In this document: positions 1 to 7,409 of the stretch, in pieces | Position numbering within the stretch: the first letter of the stretch is position 1 | Layout: each line of letters starts with the position of its first letter | Source of the DNA: Chloroflexota bacterium | GTDB lineage: Bacteria > Chloroflexota > Dehalococcoidia > Lucifugimonadales > UBA3495 | Reading direction: 5' to 3' | Assembly: GCA_028873965.1 (NCBI GenBank) | Contig: JAPPMU010000031.1 | Location: forward strand, 1 to 64,000 | Length of the DNA stretch: 64,000 nucleotides | Program-made: the position numbers and the translations under genes | The notes under the pieces: model-generated | Databases searched by the model: none | Told to the model about the DNA's origin: nothing | The model's input: the letters and a program-made list of their open reading frames with translations, nothing else

Positions 1-2
1 GG

Positions 3-38
3 GATGAGAACTACCTGCTCAAAGTCCTCCTCGGATAA
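3..38 (+). CDS. possible 3' end of an upstream gene (partial)
   Basis: Reading from base 3, an open frame gives DENYLLKVLLG followed by TAA at 36-38. It looks like the C-terminus of a protein whose body lies left of the window. Eleven codons are too few to name a family, and a chance open frame is possible. Repeat sequence follows immediately. Confidence 0.25.
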   Translation, partial: DENYLLKVLLG

Positions 39-59
39 GACGCGATTGCCCTGCGGGGA

Positions 60-206
60 ATCGTCAGGATCAGGATTTTCAAGATTTGGGGATTATCAGG
101 ATTGGAACCGCTCCGTGTCGGAGATCCCCCAATCCCGCTAAATCCTAAAATCCCGCAAATCCTGATTCTGACGTTCCCCCACCGCTTGGTTGGTATGCGT
201 GAGACA
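60..206. repeat. dispersed palindromic repeat, GATTTTCAGGATT family, copy 1
   Basis: The stretch before nhaA is a run of imperfect palindromic words (TCAGGATTTTCAAGATTTGG, then ATCCCGCAAATCCTGATTCTGACG). A closely similar copy lies inverted at 20060-20180 and a shorter relative at 1960-2053. It also ends near GGTATGCGTGAG, a word seen at the edge of another repeat family at 23894-23906. No gene is visible in 39-256. Confidence 0.6.
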
Positions 207-256
207 TCGGGAATGATGGTAAAATTGCCGCCGGTCTGTTTAGTTCCCGCCTTTTC

Positions 257-1582
257 GTGACCTCGAAATCCATGCATGCCCAGGTCGCACAACCGACAAA
301 CCCGCTCGTACGGGCGAGGAACTTCATCCAGGAGTTTTCGTTGCCTTTGATCCTTGGCGTGGCGCTGGGGCTGATTGCCGCCAACGTCAACTACCACTGG
401 TACGAGACCGTGGTGGATTTCCATCCGCTGGGCGACCATGCCTACGTGTTCGGGCACGCGCTGACCATCCACTTCGTCATCAACGGCATGTTCATGTGCC
501 TGTTCTTCGGCATCGCGGCCAAGGAGATCACCGAATCCGCTCTCCCGGGTGGGGTGCTCAATCCGCTGCGCCGGGCCATCAACCCACTGGCCGGAACGTT
601 GGGTGGCATTTTCGGTCCCGTCGGCTTGTATTTTTTGCTCACCTGGATCATCTACGGGGGCACCGACGACTTCGCGGCGGTGGCCAACGGCTGGGCCATC
701 CCCACCGCCACCGACATCGCGTTGGCGTGGCTGGTGGCGCGGGTGGTGTTCGGGCCCATGCACCCGGCGGTGAACTTTCTTTTGCTGCTGGCGGTGGCCG
801 ACGATGCCATCGGGCTGGTCATCATCGCCGTTTTCTATCCGGATCCGCACCATCCGGTCGAGCCGATCTGGCTCGCCTTCGTGGTGGGCGGGATGGCCGC
901 CGTGTACGTCCTGCGGCGCTTTCGGGTGCGTTGGTGGCCGGTCTATATCCTGGTTGGAGGCGCGCTTTCCTGGATCGGGCTAGCCAAGGCGGGGGTGGAG
1001 CCAGCACTGGCGCTGGTGCCGATAGTTCCTTTCTTGCCCCATGCGGGACATGGCGAGGTCCAAAGCGATGAAGCGGAACATACCCACGAACCGGGCGGCG
1101 CGCCGCATCCACACGCCACCGACGACGGGCATCACGCTCACAGCGTCCTGGAGCAGTTCGAGCACCAGTTGAAGCTGTTTGTGGACATTGGCCTGTTCTT
1201 CTTCGCGTTCGCCAACGCGGGAGTCCCGTTCACCAGCATCGGGTGGGTCACGATGATGGTGTTGGCATCGCTGATAGTGGGCAAGGCGATCGGCGTGACG
1301 CTGCTATCGTGGCTGGCGTCCCTGGTCGGTTTCCCGCTGCCGCCGGGCATGGGCGTGCGGCACCTGGTGGTGACGGGAGTTACCGCAGGTCTCGGCCTGA
1401 CGGTAGCGCTGTTCGTGGCCGGCAAGGCGTTTCCCGGCGACTCGCCGTTCCAGGATCCGGGCAAGATGGGAGCCGTGTTCAGCATTGGCGCGGCGCCGGT
1501 TGCCTACGTGTTGGGCAAGCTGTTGCACGTGCGCCAGGAAGGCATGAGGCCCCGGGTGATATTACCGTGGCGCCGCGGGTGA
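257..1582 (+). CDS. nhaA: NhaA-family Na+/H+ antiporter
   Basis: This is a polytopic inner-membrane protein of 441 residues that exchanges protons for sodium, in pH and salt homeostasis. The NhaA core is clear: T152-D153 in the motif IPTATDIALA matches the unwound helix IV, and the adjacent D182-D183 in AVADDAIGLV match the essential Asp pair of helix V. Residues 262-295 form a loop rich in histidine and acidic residues (eight or more His), absent from the E. coli protein as known; it may bind metal or tune pH sensing. The start is GTG at 257, with an ATG at 272 (residue 6) as alternative. The gene stands alone, so its regulation is not visible. Confidence 0.93.
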   Translation: MTSKSMHAQVAQPTNPLVRARNFIQEFSLPLILGVALGLIAANVNYHWYETVVDFHPLGDHAYVFGHALTIHFVINGMFMCLFFGIAAKEITESALPGGVLNPLRRAINPLAGTLGGIFGPVGLYFLLTWIIYGGTDDFAAVANGWAIPTATDIALAWLVARVVFGPMHPAVNFLLLLAVADDAIGLVIIAVFYPDPHHPVEPIWLAFVVGGMAAVYVLRRFRVRWWPVYILVGGALSWIGLAKAGVEPALALVPIVPFLPHAGHGEVQSDEAEHTHEPGGAPHPHATDDGHHAHSVLEQFEHQLKLFVDIGLFFFAFANAGVPFTSIGWVTMMVLASLIVGKAIGVTLLSWLASLVGFPLPPGMGVRHLVVTGVTAGLGLTVALFVAGKAFPGDSPFQDPGKMGAVFSIGAAPVAYVLGKLLHVRQEGMRPRVILPWRRG

Positions 1583-1657
1583 CGGCCACCAGGCGAATGC
1601 CGCGACCGCAAGACTGAGAACGGCCGGCCGATTTGACCCTTTCGAGGAGGACTACCG

Positions 1658-1951
1658 ATGGCACTGATCGGAGTACTGACCCACCACTGGGCGAAGGAAG
1701 ACAAGGTGGAGGAGGCGAAAGCGCTCCTGGACCGCAACGGGGAGGCCCAGAGCCACGCGCCCGGCTTCGGGGCTCGTCAAACCTTCATCTCGCTGGCCGA
1801 CCCCACCAAGATATCGACCCTGGTTACCTGGGAGACCAACGAGATCTACGACGCGTGGCGGGCCAGTCCAGAACGCGCCGTTGCCATGGCCGGCGCGGAG
1901 GATCTGTGGTCCCGTCCTCCGGAGTCCGAGCGCTTCGAGATGCAGGACTGA
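1658..1951 (+). CDS. small antibiotic-biosynthesis-monooxygenase-like (ABM fold) protein
   Basis: A 97-residue soluble protein starting at ATG 1658 behind a strong AGGAGG (spacing about 7). The pattern MALIGVLTHHWAKED, then a helix, then QSHAPGFGARQTF and a TLVTWETNEIYDAWRASP helix fits the dimeric alpha-beta ABM/EthD-like barrel (about 95-100 residues). Such proteins act as small oxygenases or as ligand-binding subunits, and no substrate can be inferred. It sits 75 bp behind nhaA and may be cotranscribed. The family call rests on pattern and length alone. Confidence 0.6.
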   Translation: MALIGVLTHHWAKEDKVEEAKALLDRNGEAQSHAPGFGARQTFISLADPTKISTLVTWETNEIYDAWRASPERAVAMAGAEDLWSRPPESERFEMQD

Positions 1952-1959
1952 CGGCGGGG

Positions 1960-2053
1960 ATTTTGTCAGAATCAGGATTACGGGGATTGGAGGATTTTCA
2001 GGATTATGGGTTTCATCCTGAAAATCTCAAAATCCAGCAAATCCTGCTTCAGA
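1960..2053. repeat. dispersed palindromic repeat, GATTTTCAGGATT family, copy 2 (short)
   Basis: Between the ABM-like gene and the convergent DRTGG gene lies GTCAGAATCAGGATTACGGGG, then GGATTTTCAGGATTATGGG and its inverted form CCTGAAAATCTCAAAATCC, ending AATCCTGCTTCAGAC. It is related to the repeats at 60-206 and 20060-20180. The inverted halves could form a hairpin and might end transcription from both sides. It slightly overlaps the 3' end of the next gene. Confidence 0.55.
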
Positions 2054-3038
2054 CAGTTGAAAGTAGCGCGGTCAAATCCACGAGCCCATCCAGCAGGTCG
2101 GCCATGCGCTCGGCCTTGTGCAGGCTGTGGGGCAACACAACGTCGAGGAGACCGCCCACGGCGTCGGCGGTGGCAACGGTGCTTTGATCCACGAGAAGGA
2201 CCGGCACGCGCCGCTTGGTAGCCTCCACGCGGATGTACTCGGTGGGTCGGGAACCGCCGGTGAGGACCAGGCAGCGGGTATCCTGCACCAGCGATGCCAT
2301 CTGGATGTCGGGCCGCTCGGCGCGGGTGATCACCGCTTGGTGGCCGTATCGCCCGAAATATCCGGCGCCGGAGTCCATGATGTTGCCGCCGATGAGGAAC
2401 CGGTCGATCCAAGCGTCGCGGTCCTCCGGTTCCAGTTCCCAGCGTCCGCCCAGGCTGGCTTCCAACTGGTCCAGGCTCAGGGACAGCATGTGGCGGTCCT
2501 CCGGCAGGGCGCCGATTGCCGGCACGCCGGCGGCCGATAGTTCGGACAACAGGGCTTCCGCACGCCGGGTCTGATACCGAGGCGTCTGATTGATTACCAC
2601 GCCGGCCAGACGGAAGCCCAGGGTGGCCACCGCGCCGGAAACGCTCACCGCCGTCGTATCCGGCTCGTAACCGAACACGGTCACCACGCGAGCGGAGAGA
2701 CGCTCCGCCAAGCCGGAGACGATGGGCGAGGCCGCCCCGGAGCTGCTGGCAGAATTGGCAACCTCAACGATGACGTGCTCACTGATGCCCGTCAGCGAAC
2801 GCACCGCGCTGGCCACGACGTCCAGCCCGGCGTCATCCTCTGACGATGTTGTCACGGCGATGCTGCCGCGGAAGTTTTGCGCGAAATACATGGCGTCGGG
2901 GTCCGTGCGTCCGGCCGGCGACAACGGCTTGCACACGGAAACGCGCGCGCCCGACCGGGCGATCAGGGTCGCCAAGCCGGCGGCCACGGACGTTTTGCCG
3001 GCACCGGGCTGATGGGACGCTACGAGAATGACAGACAT
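2049..3038 (-). CDS. P-loop/DRTGG-domain protein (phosphotransacetylase N-terminal-like)
   Basis: A 329-residue cytoplasmic protein. Residues 5-17 (VASHQPGAGKTSV) are a BioD-like Walker A motif, followed by an AAA_26/dethiobiotin-synthetase-like domain to about residue 200. The C-terminal third (about 215-320, with LVLTGGSRPTEYIRVEA) matches the DRTGG domain. The same architecture occurs as the N-terminal regulatory part of long phosphotransacetylases and as free-standing proteins of unknown role. No catalytic Pta domain is present, so it is not itself an acetyltransferase. It is the last gene of a minus-strand run behind the pentapeptide-repeat gene (26-bp gap). Confidence 0.75.
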   Translation of the reverse strand: MSVILVASHQPGAGKTSVAAGLATLIARSGARVSVCKPLSPAGRTDPDAMYFAQNFRGSIAVTTSSEDDAGLDVVASAVRSLTGISEHVIVEVANSASSSGAASPIVSGLAERLSARVVTVFGYEPDTTAVSVSGAVATLGFRLAGVVINQTPRYQTRRAEALLSELSAAGVPAIGALPEDRHMLSLSLDQLEASLGGRWELEPEDRDAWIDRFLIGGNIMDSGAGYFGRYGHQAVITRAERPDIQMASLVQDTRCLVLTGGSRPTEYIRVEATKRRVPVLLVDQSTVATADAVGGLLDVVLPHSLHKAERMADLLDGLVDLTALLSTV

Positions 3039-3064
3039 GGGCCAACCGGGCAGTTCAGCCGCGG

Positions 3065-3766
3065 CTAATAGTCGTCCACCCGGTTCTCGATGAAATTAGG
3101 GTCGAAGCCGGGCGGGAAGTTGGTGGTGTCGTCCCACTTGCTCATGGTCATGTCGCAGCGGTGCAGGCTGGCGCGGTTGAAGTTGGCGCCGCGCATGTCG
3201 GTCATGATCCACATCGAGTCGCGGATTTTGGCGGCGGTGAAGTCCGCGCCGTGCATGATGGCACGGCTGACGTCGGCGCCGTTGAGATTGGCGCCCTGCC
3301 AGTTGGAGTTAGTCAGGTTGGCGGAGCGAAGGTCCACCTCGATGGCGGTGACCTGGCTGCAATCGGCGTCGGTGAGGTTCGTGTTCAGGAACGAAGCCCG
3401 ATTGAGCCGAGACCACTGCAGGATGGCCTCCTGCATGTTGGACTGCTTGAGGTCCGCCCAGAAGAGGTTGACGTTACGCAGAATGGTCATCGCCATCTGT
3501 GCCGACGCCAGGGTCGCGCCGTACAGATCCGACCCGGTGAAATCGGCAGCGCGCAGGTCGCAGCGGGACAGGTTGGTCCGCGTGAGGCGAGAGTCCGCCA
3601 GGGAAGCGCCCCGTAAGTCGGAATCGCGCAGGTCTGCGCCGGCTAGGTCAAGGCCGGACAAATCCGCGGCGCGCAGGTCAAGCTGCACGTCCGGGTTTGC
3701 GGACTTCCACTCGTCGATGGCGCTCTTGCCGGAGCGAACCACTGCTACATGATCTGGATTGGCCAT
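3065..3766 (-). CDS. pentapeptide-repeat protein
   Basis: A 233-residue protein. From about residue 28 to 215 it consists of A(D/N)LXX pentapeptides (for example ADLSGLDLAGADLRDSDLRG), the signature of a right-handed quadrilateral beta-helix. Functions in this fold range from gyrase protection to scaffolding, and nothing here selects one. Its ATG (3766-3764) follows the TAG of the SelW-like gene with no intervening base, so the two are almost certainly cotranscribed and translationally coupled. That coupling is also indirect evidence that the upstream reading frame is translated through its internal UGA. Confidence 0.88.
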   Translation of the reverse strand: MANPDHVAVVRSGKSAIDEWKSANPDVQLDLRAADLSGLDLAGADLRDSDLRGASLADSRLTRTNLSRCDLRAADFTGSDLYGATLASAQMAMTILRNVNLFWADLKQSNMQEAILQWSRLNRASFLNTNLTDADCSQVTAIEVDLRSANLTNSNWQGANLNGADVSRAIMHGADFTAAKIRDSMWIMTDMRGANFNRASLHRCDMTMSKWDDTTNFPPGFDPNFIENRVDDY

Positions 3767-4084
3767 CTAAGCGTTTCTCGCTGCGGCGATCTCGTCCTCG
3801 ACGTCGAAGACGCGCTCCGCGATCACCATCTTGAGTTCATTGACCTTGCTGTAGCCCGGGTACTCGTCGCCCTCTTCATCGAAGCGGTCGAAGATCTTGT
3901 CGCCGTCCAGGTAGATCTCCAAGCGGCCCTTGTCGGCGGGGGTGAGTTTGATCGCGATATCGCCGGCGTTTTGGGAGCGCCAGAATTCGGTCGCCAGCCA
4001 CGTGGCGAGGCCGTGGTAGCCTCAAGGGACGCAATAGACGATGTCCACTTCGACTTTGCCGAACTCGGAACGGGTCATGGTCAT
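3767..4084 (-). CDS. SelW-like (Rdx family) selenoprotein, CxxU, UGA at codon 21
   Basis: Read through one in-frame TGA (4024-4022), this frame encodes 105 residues from ATG 4084 (AGGAG, spacing 8) to TAG 3769-3767. It begins MTMTRSEFGKVEVDIVYC, with Cys18-Val-Pro-Sec21-Gly-Tyr, then a helix (GLATWLATEFWRSQ) and strands around LEIYLDGDKIFDR. This is the thioredoxin-like Rdx fold (SelW/SelT/SelH-like); known bacterial members carry CxxC or CxxU at exactly this place, often CVPCGY. Eighty-four sense codons follow the TGA with family-like sequence and no further stop. A hairpin suited to a bacterial SECIS lies just downstream. Other genes here end in TGA, so UGA is not generally reassigned. The alternative is a Cys-to-stop pseudogene. 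selA, selB, selC and selD are not in the window. Confidence 0.8.
3991..4008 (-). promoter_or_regulatory. candidate bacterial SECIS hairpin
   Basis: On the minus strand, 13 nt after the UGA codon, a perfect 6-bp stem TCGCCA/TGGCGA encloses the 6-nt loop CGTGGC; two further G-C pairs can form across a 2-nt bulge (4011-4012 with 3989-3990). The loop begins 19 nt after the UGA and has G at its second position followed by U. This fits published descriptions of bacterial SECIS elements (loop 16-37 nt from UGA, G in the first two loop bases). The fold was found by eye; no energy was computed. Confidence 0.5.
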
Positions 4085-4190
4085 TCGGGATGCTCCTGTA
4101 ATGCGGTCGTTGAGCAGAGGGATGCGTTTTCGCATTGCACTCTACTCACTAATAGTGGGGTCCTATGGAAAAGGGCTGAATCACTCAGGG

Positions 4191-4547
4191 TCACAAGCTT
4201 TCCAGCATACGGATGAAGTTAGCCATTTCCCCTTTGCCGTGGCGAATTTCGTCGGCGCCGGGAGGCCAGCCGTAGAACCGTGAATGAAACGAGCTTGCCG
4301 CGAGGTAATAAGTGTACAGTACCGGAGGAGCGCCCTCGTCATCAATCAGGCGCAATACCGTTTCCGCCAAGGCGTTGTGGGATTCGTGAAACCAGCCCCG
4401 GCGCTCGGCGATGGCTTTGATGGCATGGGCCGCGGCGCCCCATATCTTGTTGCAAGCCTCCTCCAACTCGCCGCGCTCAACCTCCTCGTCCACCAAATCG
4501 AGGAAATGCCAGCTCCGTTCGGCGTGGTAATCAACGACCGTAGTCAT
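4191..4547 (-). CDS. PaREP1/HEPN-like small protein
   Basis: A 118-residue protein, mostly helical: SWHFLDLVDEEVERGELEEACNK, then IWGAAAHAIKAIAERRGW and an HNAL segment. The tandem helices with a conserved WGAAAHAIKAIAE stretch resemble the PaREP1/PaREP8 family, thought to be HEPN-like. No nucleotidyltransferase partner lies beside it, so a toxin-antitoxin role is not supported. It lies 106 bp upstream of the SelW-like gene on the same strand. The intervening 4085-4190 shows no gene. Confidence 0.6.
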   Translation of the reverse strand: MTTVVDYHAERSWHFLDLVDEEVERGELEEACNKIWGAAAHAIKAIAERRGWFHESHNALAETVLRLIDDEGAPPVLYTYYLAASSFHSRFYGWPPGADEIRHGKGEMANFIRMLESL

Positions 4548-4594
4548 CGTGAACTCTCACCCTCGGCGAAACAATGCGCGACGGATGGGCAGAC

Positions 4595-5017
4595 CTAGCC
4601 GACGCGGGCGCTGGCCTGGCCGACGGCGGTCTTGTCGCCGTTCTGGTTCTCGCAGTAGACGTCAACCGTGACCAGGGTGGTGCCGTCGTCCTGGGGCTCG
4701 CGGCTGTTGACCTGCCCGTGGACGCTGACGGTGTCGCCGTGCTTCACGGGGCGCAGGAACTTGAGGTTGACGTTGCCGGAACGATGGAAGTCGTCGGCGC
4801 CGATGAACTTGCGCATGGCTTCGGTGCAGAAGGCGATGCTCATGCGGCCGGAGGCAATGGCGTAGGTGGTACCGAGGCGCTTCGAGGCCAGTTCGGGGTC
4901 GTTGTGAATGTTGGCCCGGTTGAGGATGCCACAGGCCTCAAACTGGTTGATGACATCCTGGGTGATGTGCTTGGTGACGACGGGGAGAGTTTCGCTGTCT
5001 AGCCTTGGGGATGCCAT
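4595..5017 (-). CDS. MaoC-like dehydratase (hot-dog fold), subunit 2
   Basis: A 140-residue single hot-dog domain. The segment around KRLGTTYAIASGRMSIAFC and the strands NLKFLRPVKHGDTVSVHGQV follow the MaoC/enoyl-CoA hydratase 2 pattern. The overlapping upstream gene encodes another hot-dog protein, so the two probably form a heteromer in which one carries the catalytic Asp/His and the other shapes the acyl tunnel. The likely reaction is hydration or dehydration of an acyl-CoA. It begins inside the 3' end of the upstream gene (19-bp overlap), indicating translational coupling. Confidence 0.8.
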   Translation of the reverse strand: MASPRLDSETLPVVTKHITQDVINQFEACGILNRANIHNDPELASKRLGTTYAIASGRMSIAFCTEAMRKFIGADDFHRSGNVNLKFLRPVKHGDTVSVHGQVNSREPQDDGTTLVTVDVYCENQNGDKTAVGQASARVG

Positions 5018-5424
5018 TTCTTGCCCAACTCCTCGGGTTTCTTGATCTGGTAGGTGCGCATCTTCTCGATGAGCCGGCCGTCTTCGTCGGTGGCCGTGGC
5101 CTCGATGACCAGGTAAGGCTTTTCCCGGCGAACAAACTTGTCGTGGATTCGGCCGGTAACGCTGATCTTCTTTCCGGGGATTGGCGGGTTGAACAGGTCA
5201 ATTTCGTTCCCCGCGTTGATGCTGCCCGTCTGGTCGTCATAAGCCAGCGAGAGGGACGTGGCGTCGTGCTTGACGGCGATGGTGGGGAAAACGGCGTCGG
5301 GGTCGCCCACGGCCCGGCGGTACAGGTCCACCATCTCCTGGGTCAGCACGTACTCGTAGGATCCCAGCTCCTCACCGACCTGAACTTCGTTGTAATCGAA
5401 GAGGGGCAGTTCTTGTTCGGCCAT
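4999..5424 (-). CDS. MaoC-like dehydratase (FAS1-dehydratase N-terminal type), subunit 1
   Basis: A 141-residue hot-dog protein with LFDYNEVQVGEELGSYEYVL and, later, SVTGRIHDKFVRREKPYLVI, typical of the FAS1-like N-terminal dehydratase domain that pairs with MaoC proteins. ATG 5424 is preceded by GGGAGTGTCCC. It overlaps the following MaoC gene. The probable role is a two-gene acyl-CoA hydratase of unknown substrate; neighbouring genes do not define the pathway. The 204-bp space to the divergent TPP-enzyme gene should hold promoters for both directions, but no clear -35/-10 pair was found. Confidence 0.8.
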   Translation of the reverse strand: MAEQELPLFDYNEVQVGEELGSYEYVLTQEMVDLYRRAVGDPDAVFPTIAVKHDATSLSLAYDDQTGSINAGNEIDLFNPPIPGKKISVTGRIHDKFVRREKPYLVIEATATDEDGRLIEKMRTYQIKKPEELGKKWHPQG

Positions 5425-5628
5425 AATGGGACACTCCCAATATCGTTTGCTAGTGCGGCACTAACGATACCGCAGGGCGCAACGGGCGTCAATCGGCGCG
5501 CTCCGCGCGCTCACTTTGCAACGACGCCGACAGCCGTCCGGGAATGGCGTCGCGCGGATTGTTGTAGAATTGGCCGTCAACTAATCCCCGGGCCGCTTCC
5601 ACTTAAGGCGGCCGCAATGGAGGAGCCC

Positions 5629-7299
5629 ATGTCCCAAATGATGACCGGCAAACAGGCGCTGCTGGAGATGCTCAAGGCCGAGGGCGTCGAGTACATATTC
5701 GGCAACCCCGGCACCAGCGAGGGACCGATCATCGACCTGCTGGGCGACTACCCCGAGTTGCGCTACATCCTGACCCTTCAGGAAAGCGTGGCGGTGGGCA
5801 TGGGGGAAGCGTATGCAAGGGCGACCGGCACCGCATCGTTCGTCAGTCTCCACGTGGACAGCGGCCTGGCCAACGGGATCGCCCTGATGCTGGACGCCCT
5901 GAACACCGGCACGCCCATGGTGGTGACGTCCGCCAACTACGACGTGCGCAAGGTGAACGAGACCATGACCGATCTGGCGGAGCTGGTGCGGCCGGTCACC
6001 AAGTGGTCGGTGGAGCTGACCCACGCGGACCAGATCCCCAGCACAATCCGGCGTGCGTTCAACGAGGCCAACAGCCATCCCAAGGGGCCGGTGTACGTGG
6101 GCTTCACCTCCAACGCGCTGGAGGGCATGGCGGAGATGAACATCGAACCGTCGCGGCCGGTGTACGACGCGCCGCGACCCAGCGCCGAGGGCATCGCCCA
6201 GGCCGCCTCCCTGTTGATGGACGCCAGCCGGCCGATGCTGCTGGTGGGCGACCGACTATCCGACGACGGCGCGGTGGACCAGGCGGTGGAACTTGCCGAG
6301 CTCATGGGCCTGCCGGTTTACCAGGCACGCGGTGCCGAGGTGGCCTTTCCCACCACCCACGAGCAATTCCTGGGGGCGTTGTCGCTGCGGGTCAGCGAGC
6401 AGCGGACCGTTTTGCAGGCCGTGGACCTGGTGCTGGCCGTGGGGTCGGATCCCTTTGAGGAGCTTTTCTACTGGGGCGACGTGATCCTGCCGGCCGAGAC
6501 CAAGCTGGTCCACATCGACCCGGACCGGAGCCGCATCGGCCGGTCGGAGCCGACGGACGTTGGCATCGTGGGACACTGCGGGCTGGCGCTGGAAGACCTC
6601 ATTGCGGCCCTGGAGGAACGCCTTTCGCCCGGCAACCGGACGGAAATCGGGCTGCGCAAGCAGGCGGTTGCCGCCGAGCGCCACAGCAACCGGGCCGCGT
6701 TCGAGGAATCGGTGGCCGAGAAGTGGGACCACAGGCCGATGACACCGGCGCGCATGATGGCGGAATTGGCGGCGGCGATCCCCGACAACGCCATCGTGGT
6801 GGACGACTCCATCAGCAACCGGGGAGCGATGCGGCACTATTTCCAGGCCCAACGCCGCGGGGACCTGCGCGGCTACCGGGGCCAGTCCATCGGGGGCGGC
6901 ATGGGCACCACCATGGGAACACAGTGCGCCAACCCCGACCGGCCCGTGTTCGGCATCATCGGCGACGGCAGCGCGATGATGACGATACAAGGGCTGTGGA
7001 CGGCGGCCAATGACAACATCCCGTGCGTTTTCGTCATCTGCAACAACGGGGCGTACCGTGTGCTCAAGGTGAACTTCAACGTGTACCAGCGGGACGTGCT
7101 GGAACTGCCGGAGACCTCCGGCGGACGGCTGCTGTACTCCGACTTCGGAACGCCCTTCGACATGGCCGCCATCGCCAACAGCATGGGCGTGCACGGCGAA
7201 CGCATCACGGACCCGTCGGAGATCAAGCCGGCGGTGGAGCGAGCGGTAGCGTCCGGAAAGCCGGCCCTCCTGGACATGGTGATCGACGGCGCGTTGTAG
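5629..7299 (+). CDS. thiamine-diphosphate-dependent decarboxylase/synthase
   Basis: A 556-residue cytoplasmic enzyme of the acetolactate synthase/benzoylformate decarboxylase superfamily. The N-terminal pyrimidine-binding domain shows VEYIFGNPGTSEG and the conserved Glu region LQESVAVGMGEAYAR. A central DHS-like domain follows. The C-terminal PP domain has IIGDGSAMMTIQ and then FVICNNGAYR, the GDG-x(n)-NN Mg-ThDP motif. ATG 5629 is chosen because GGAGG (5619-5623) lies 5 nt before it; an in-frame ATG at 5617 is possible. No small regulatory subunit lies beside it, so a 2-oxo-acid decarboxylase is likelier than biosynthetic AHAS. The substrate is unknown. Confidence 0.85.
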   Translation: MSQMMTGKQALLEMLKAEGVEYIFGNPGTSEGPIIDLLGDYPELRYILTLQESVAVGMGEAYARATGTASFVSLHVDSGLANGIALMLDALNTGTPMVVTSANYDVRKVNETMTDLAELVRPVTKWSVELTHADQIPSTIRRAFNEANSHPKGPVYVGFTSNALEGMAEMNIEPSRPVYDAPRPSAEGIAQAASLLMDASRPMLLVGDRLSDDGAVDQAVELAELMGLPVYQARGAEVAFPTTHEQFLGALSLRVSEQRTVLQAVDLVLAVGSDPFEELFYWGDVILPAETKLVHIDPDRSRIGRSEPTDVGIVGHCGLALEDLIAALEERLSPGNRTEIGLRKQAVAAERHSNRAAFEESVAEKWDHRPMTPARMMAELAAAIPDNAIVVDDSISNRGAMRHYFQAQRRGDLRGYRGQSIGGGMGTTMGTQCANPDRPVFGIIGDGSAMMTIQGLWTAANDNIPCVFVICNNGAYRVLKVNFNVYQRDVLELPETSGGRLLYSDFGTPFDMAAIANSMGVHGERITDPSEIKPAVERAVASGKPALLDMVIDGAL

Positions 7300-7333
7300 C
7301 CGCGCTTGCTAGGGTGTGTTGGCAAATAAGAAA

Positions 7334-7359
7334 CCGCGCCGTCCCACCAGACGGCGCGG
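7334..7359 (+). terminator. hairpin terminator after the TPP enzyme
   Basis: A perfect 10-bp stem, CCGCGCCGTC (7334-7343) and GACGGCGCGG (7350-7359), encloses CCACCA and is followed by ATCACTACTTTCTT. It lies 35 bp past the stop codon. The trailing T-run is weak but the stem is strong. Confidence 0.65.
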
Positions 7360-7409
7360 ATCACTACTTTCTTCAAATACAGTTTATCATCAAGCGAGGC
7401 TCCCCGACG

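Noticed and set aside
4022-4024. UGA reassigned to an ordinary amino acid in this genome
   Set aside because: Several genes here end naturally in TGA (for example both overlapping CoA-transferase and ATPase genes), so UGA works as stop.
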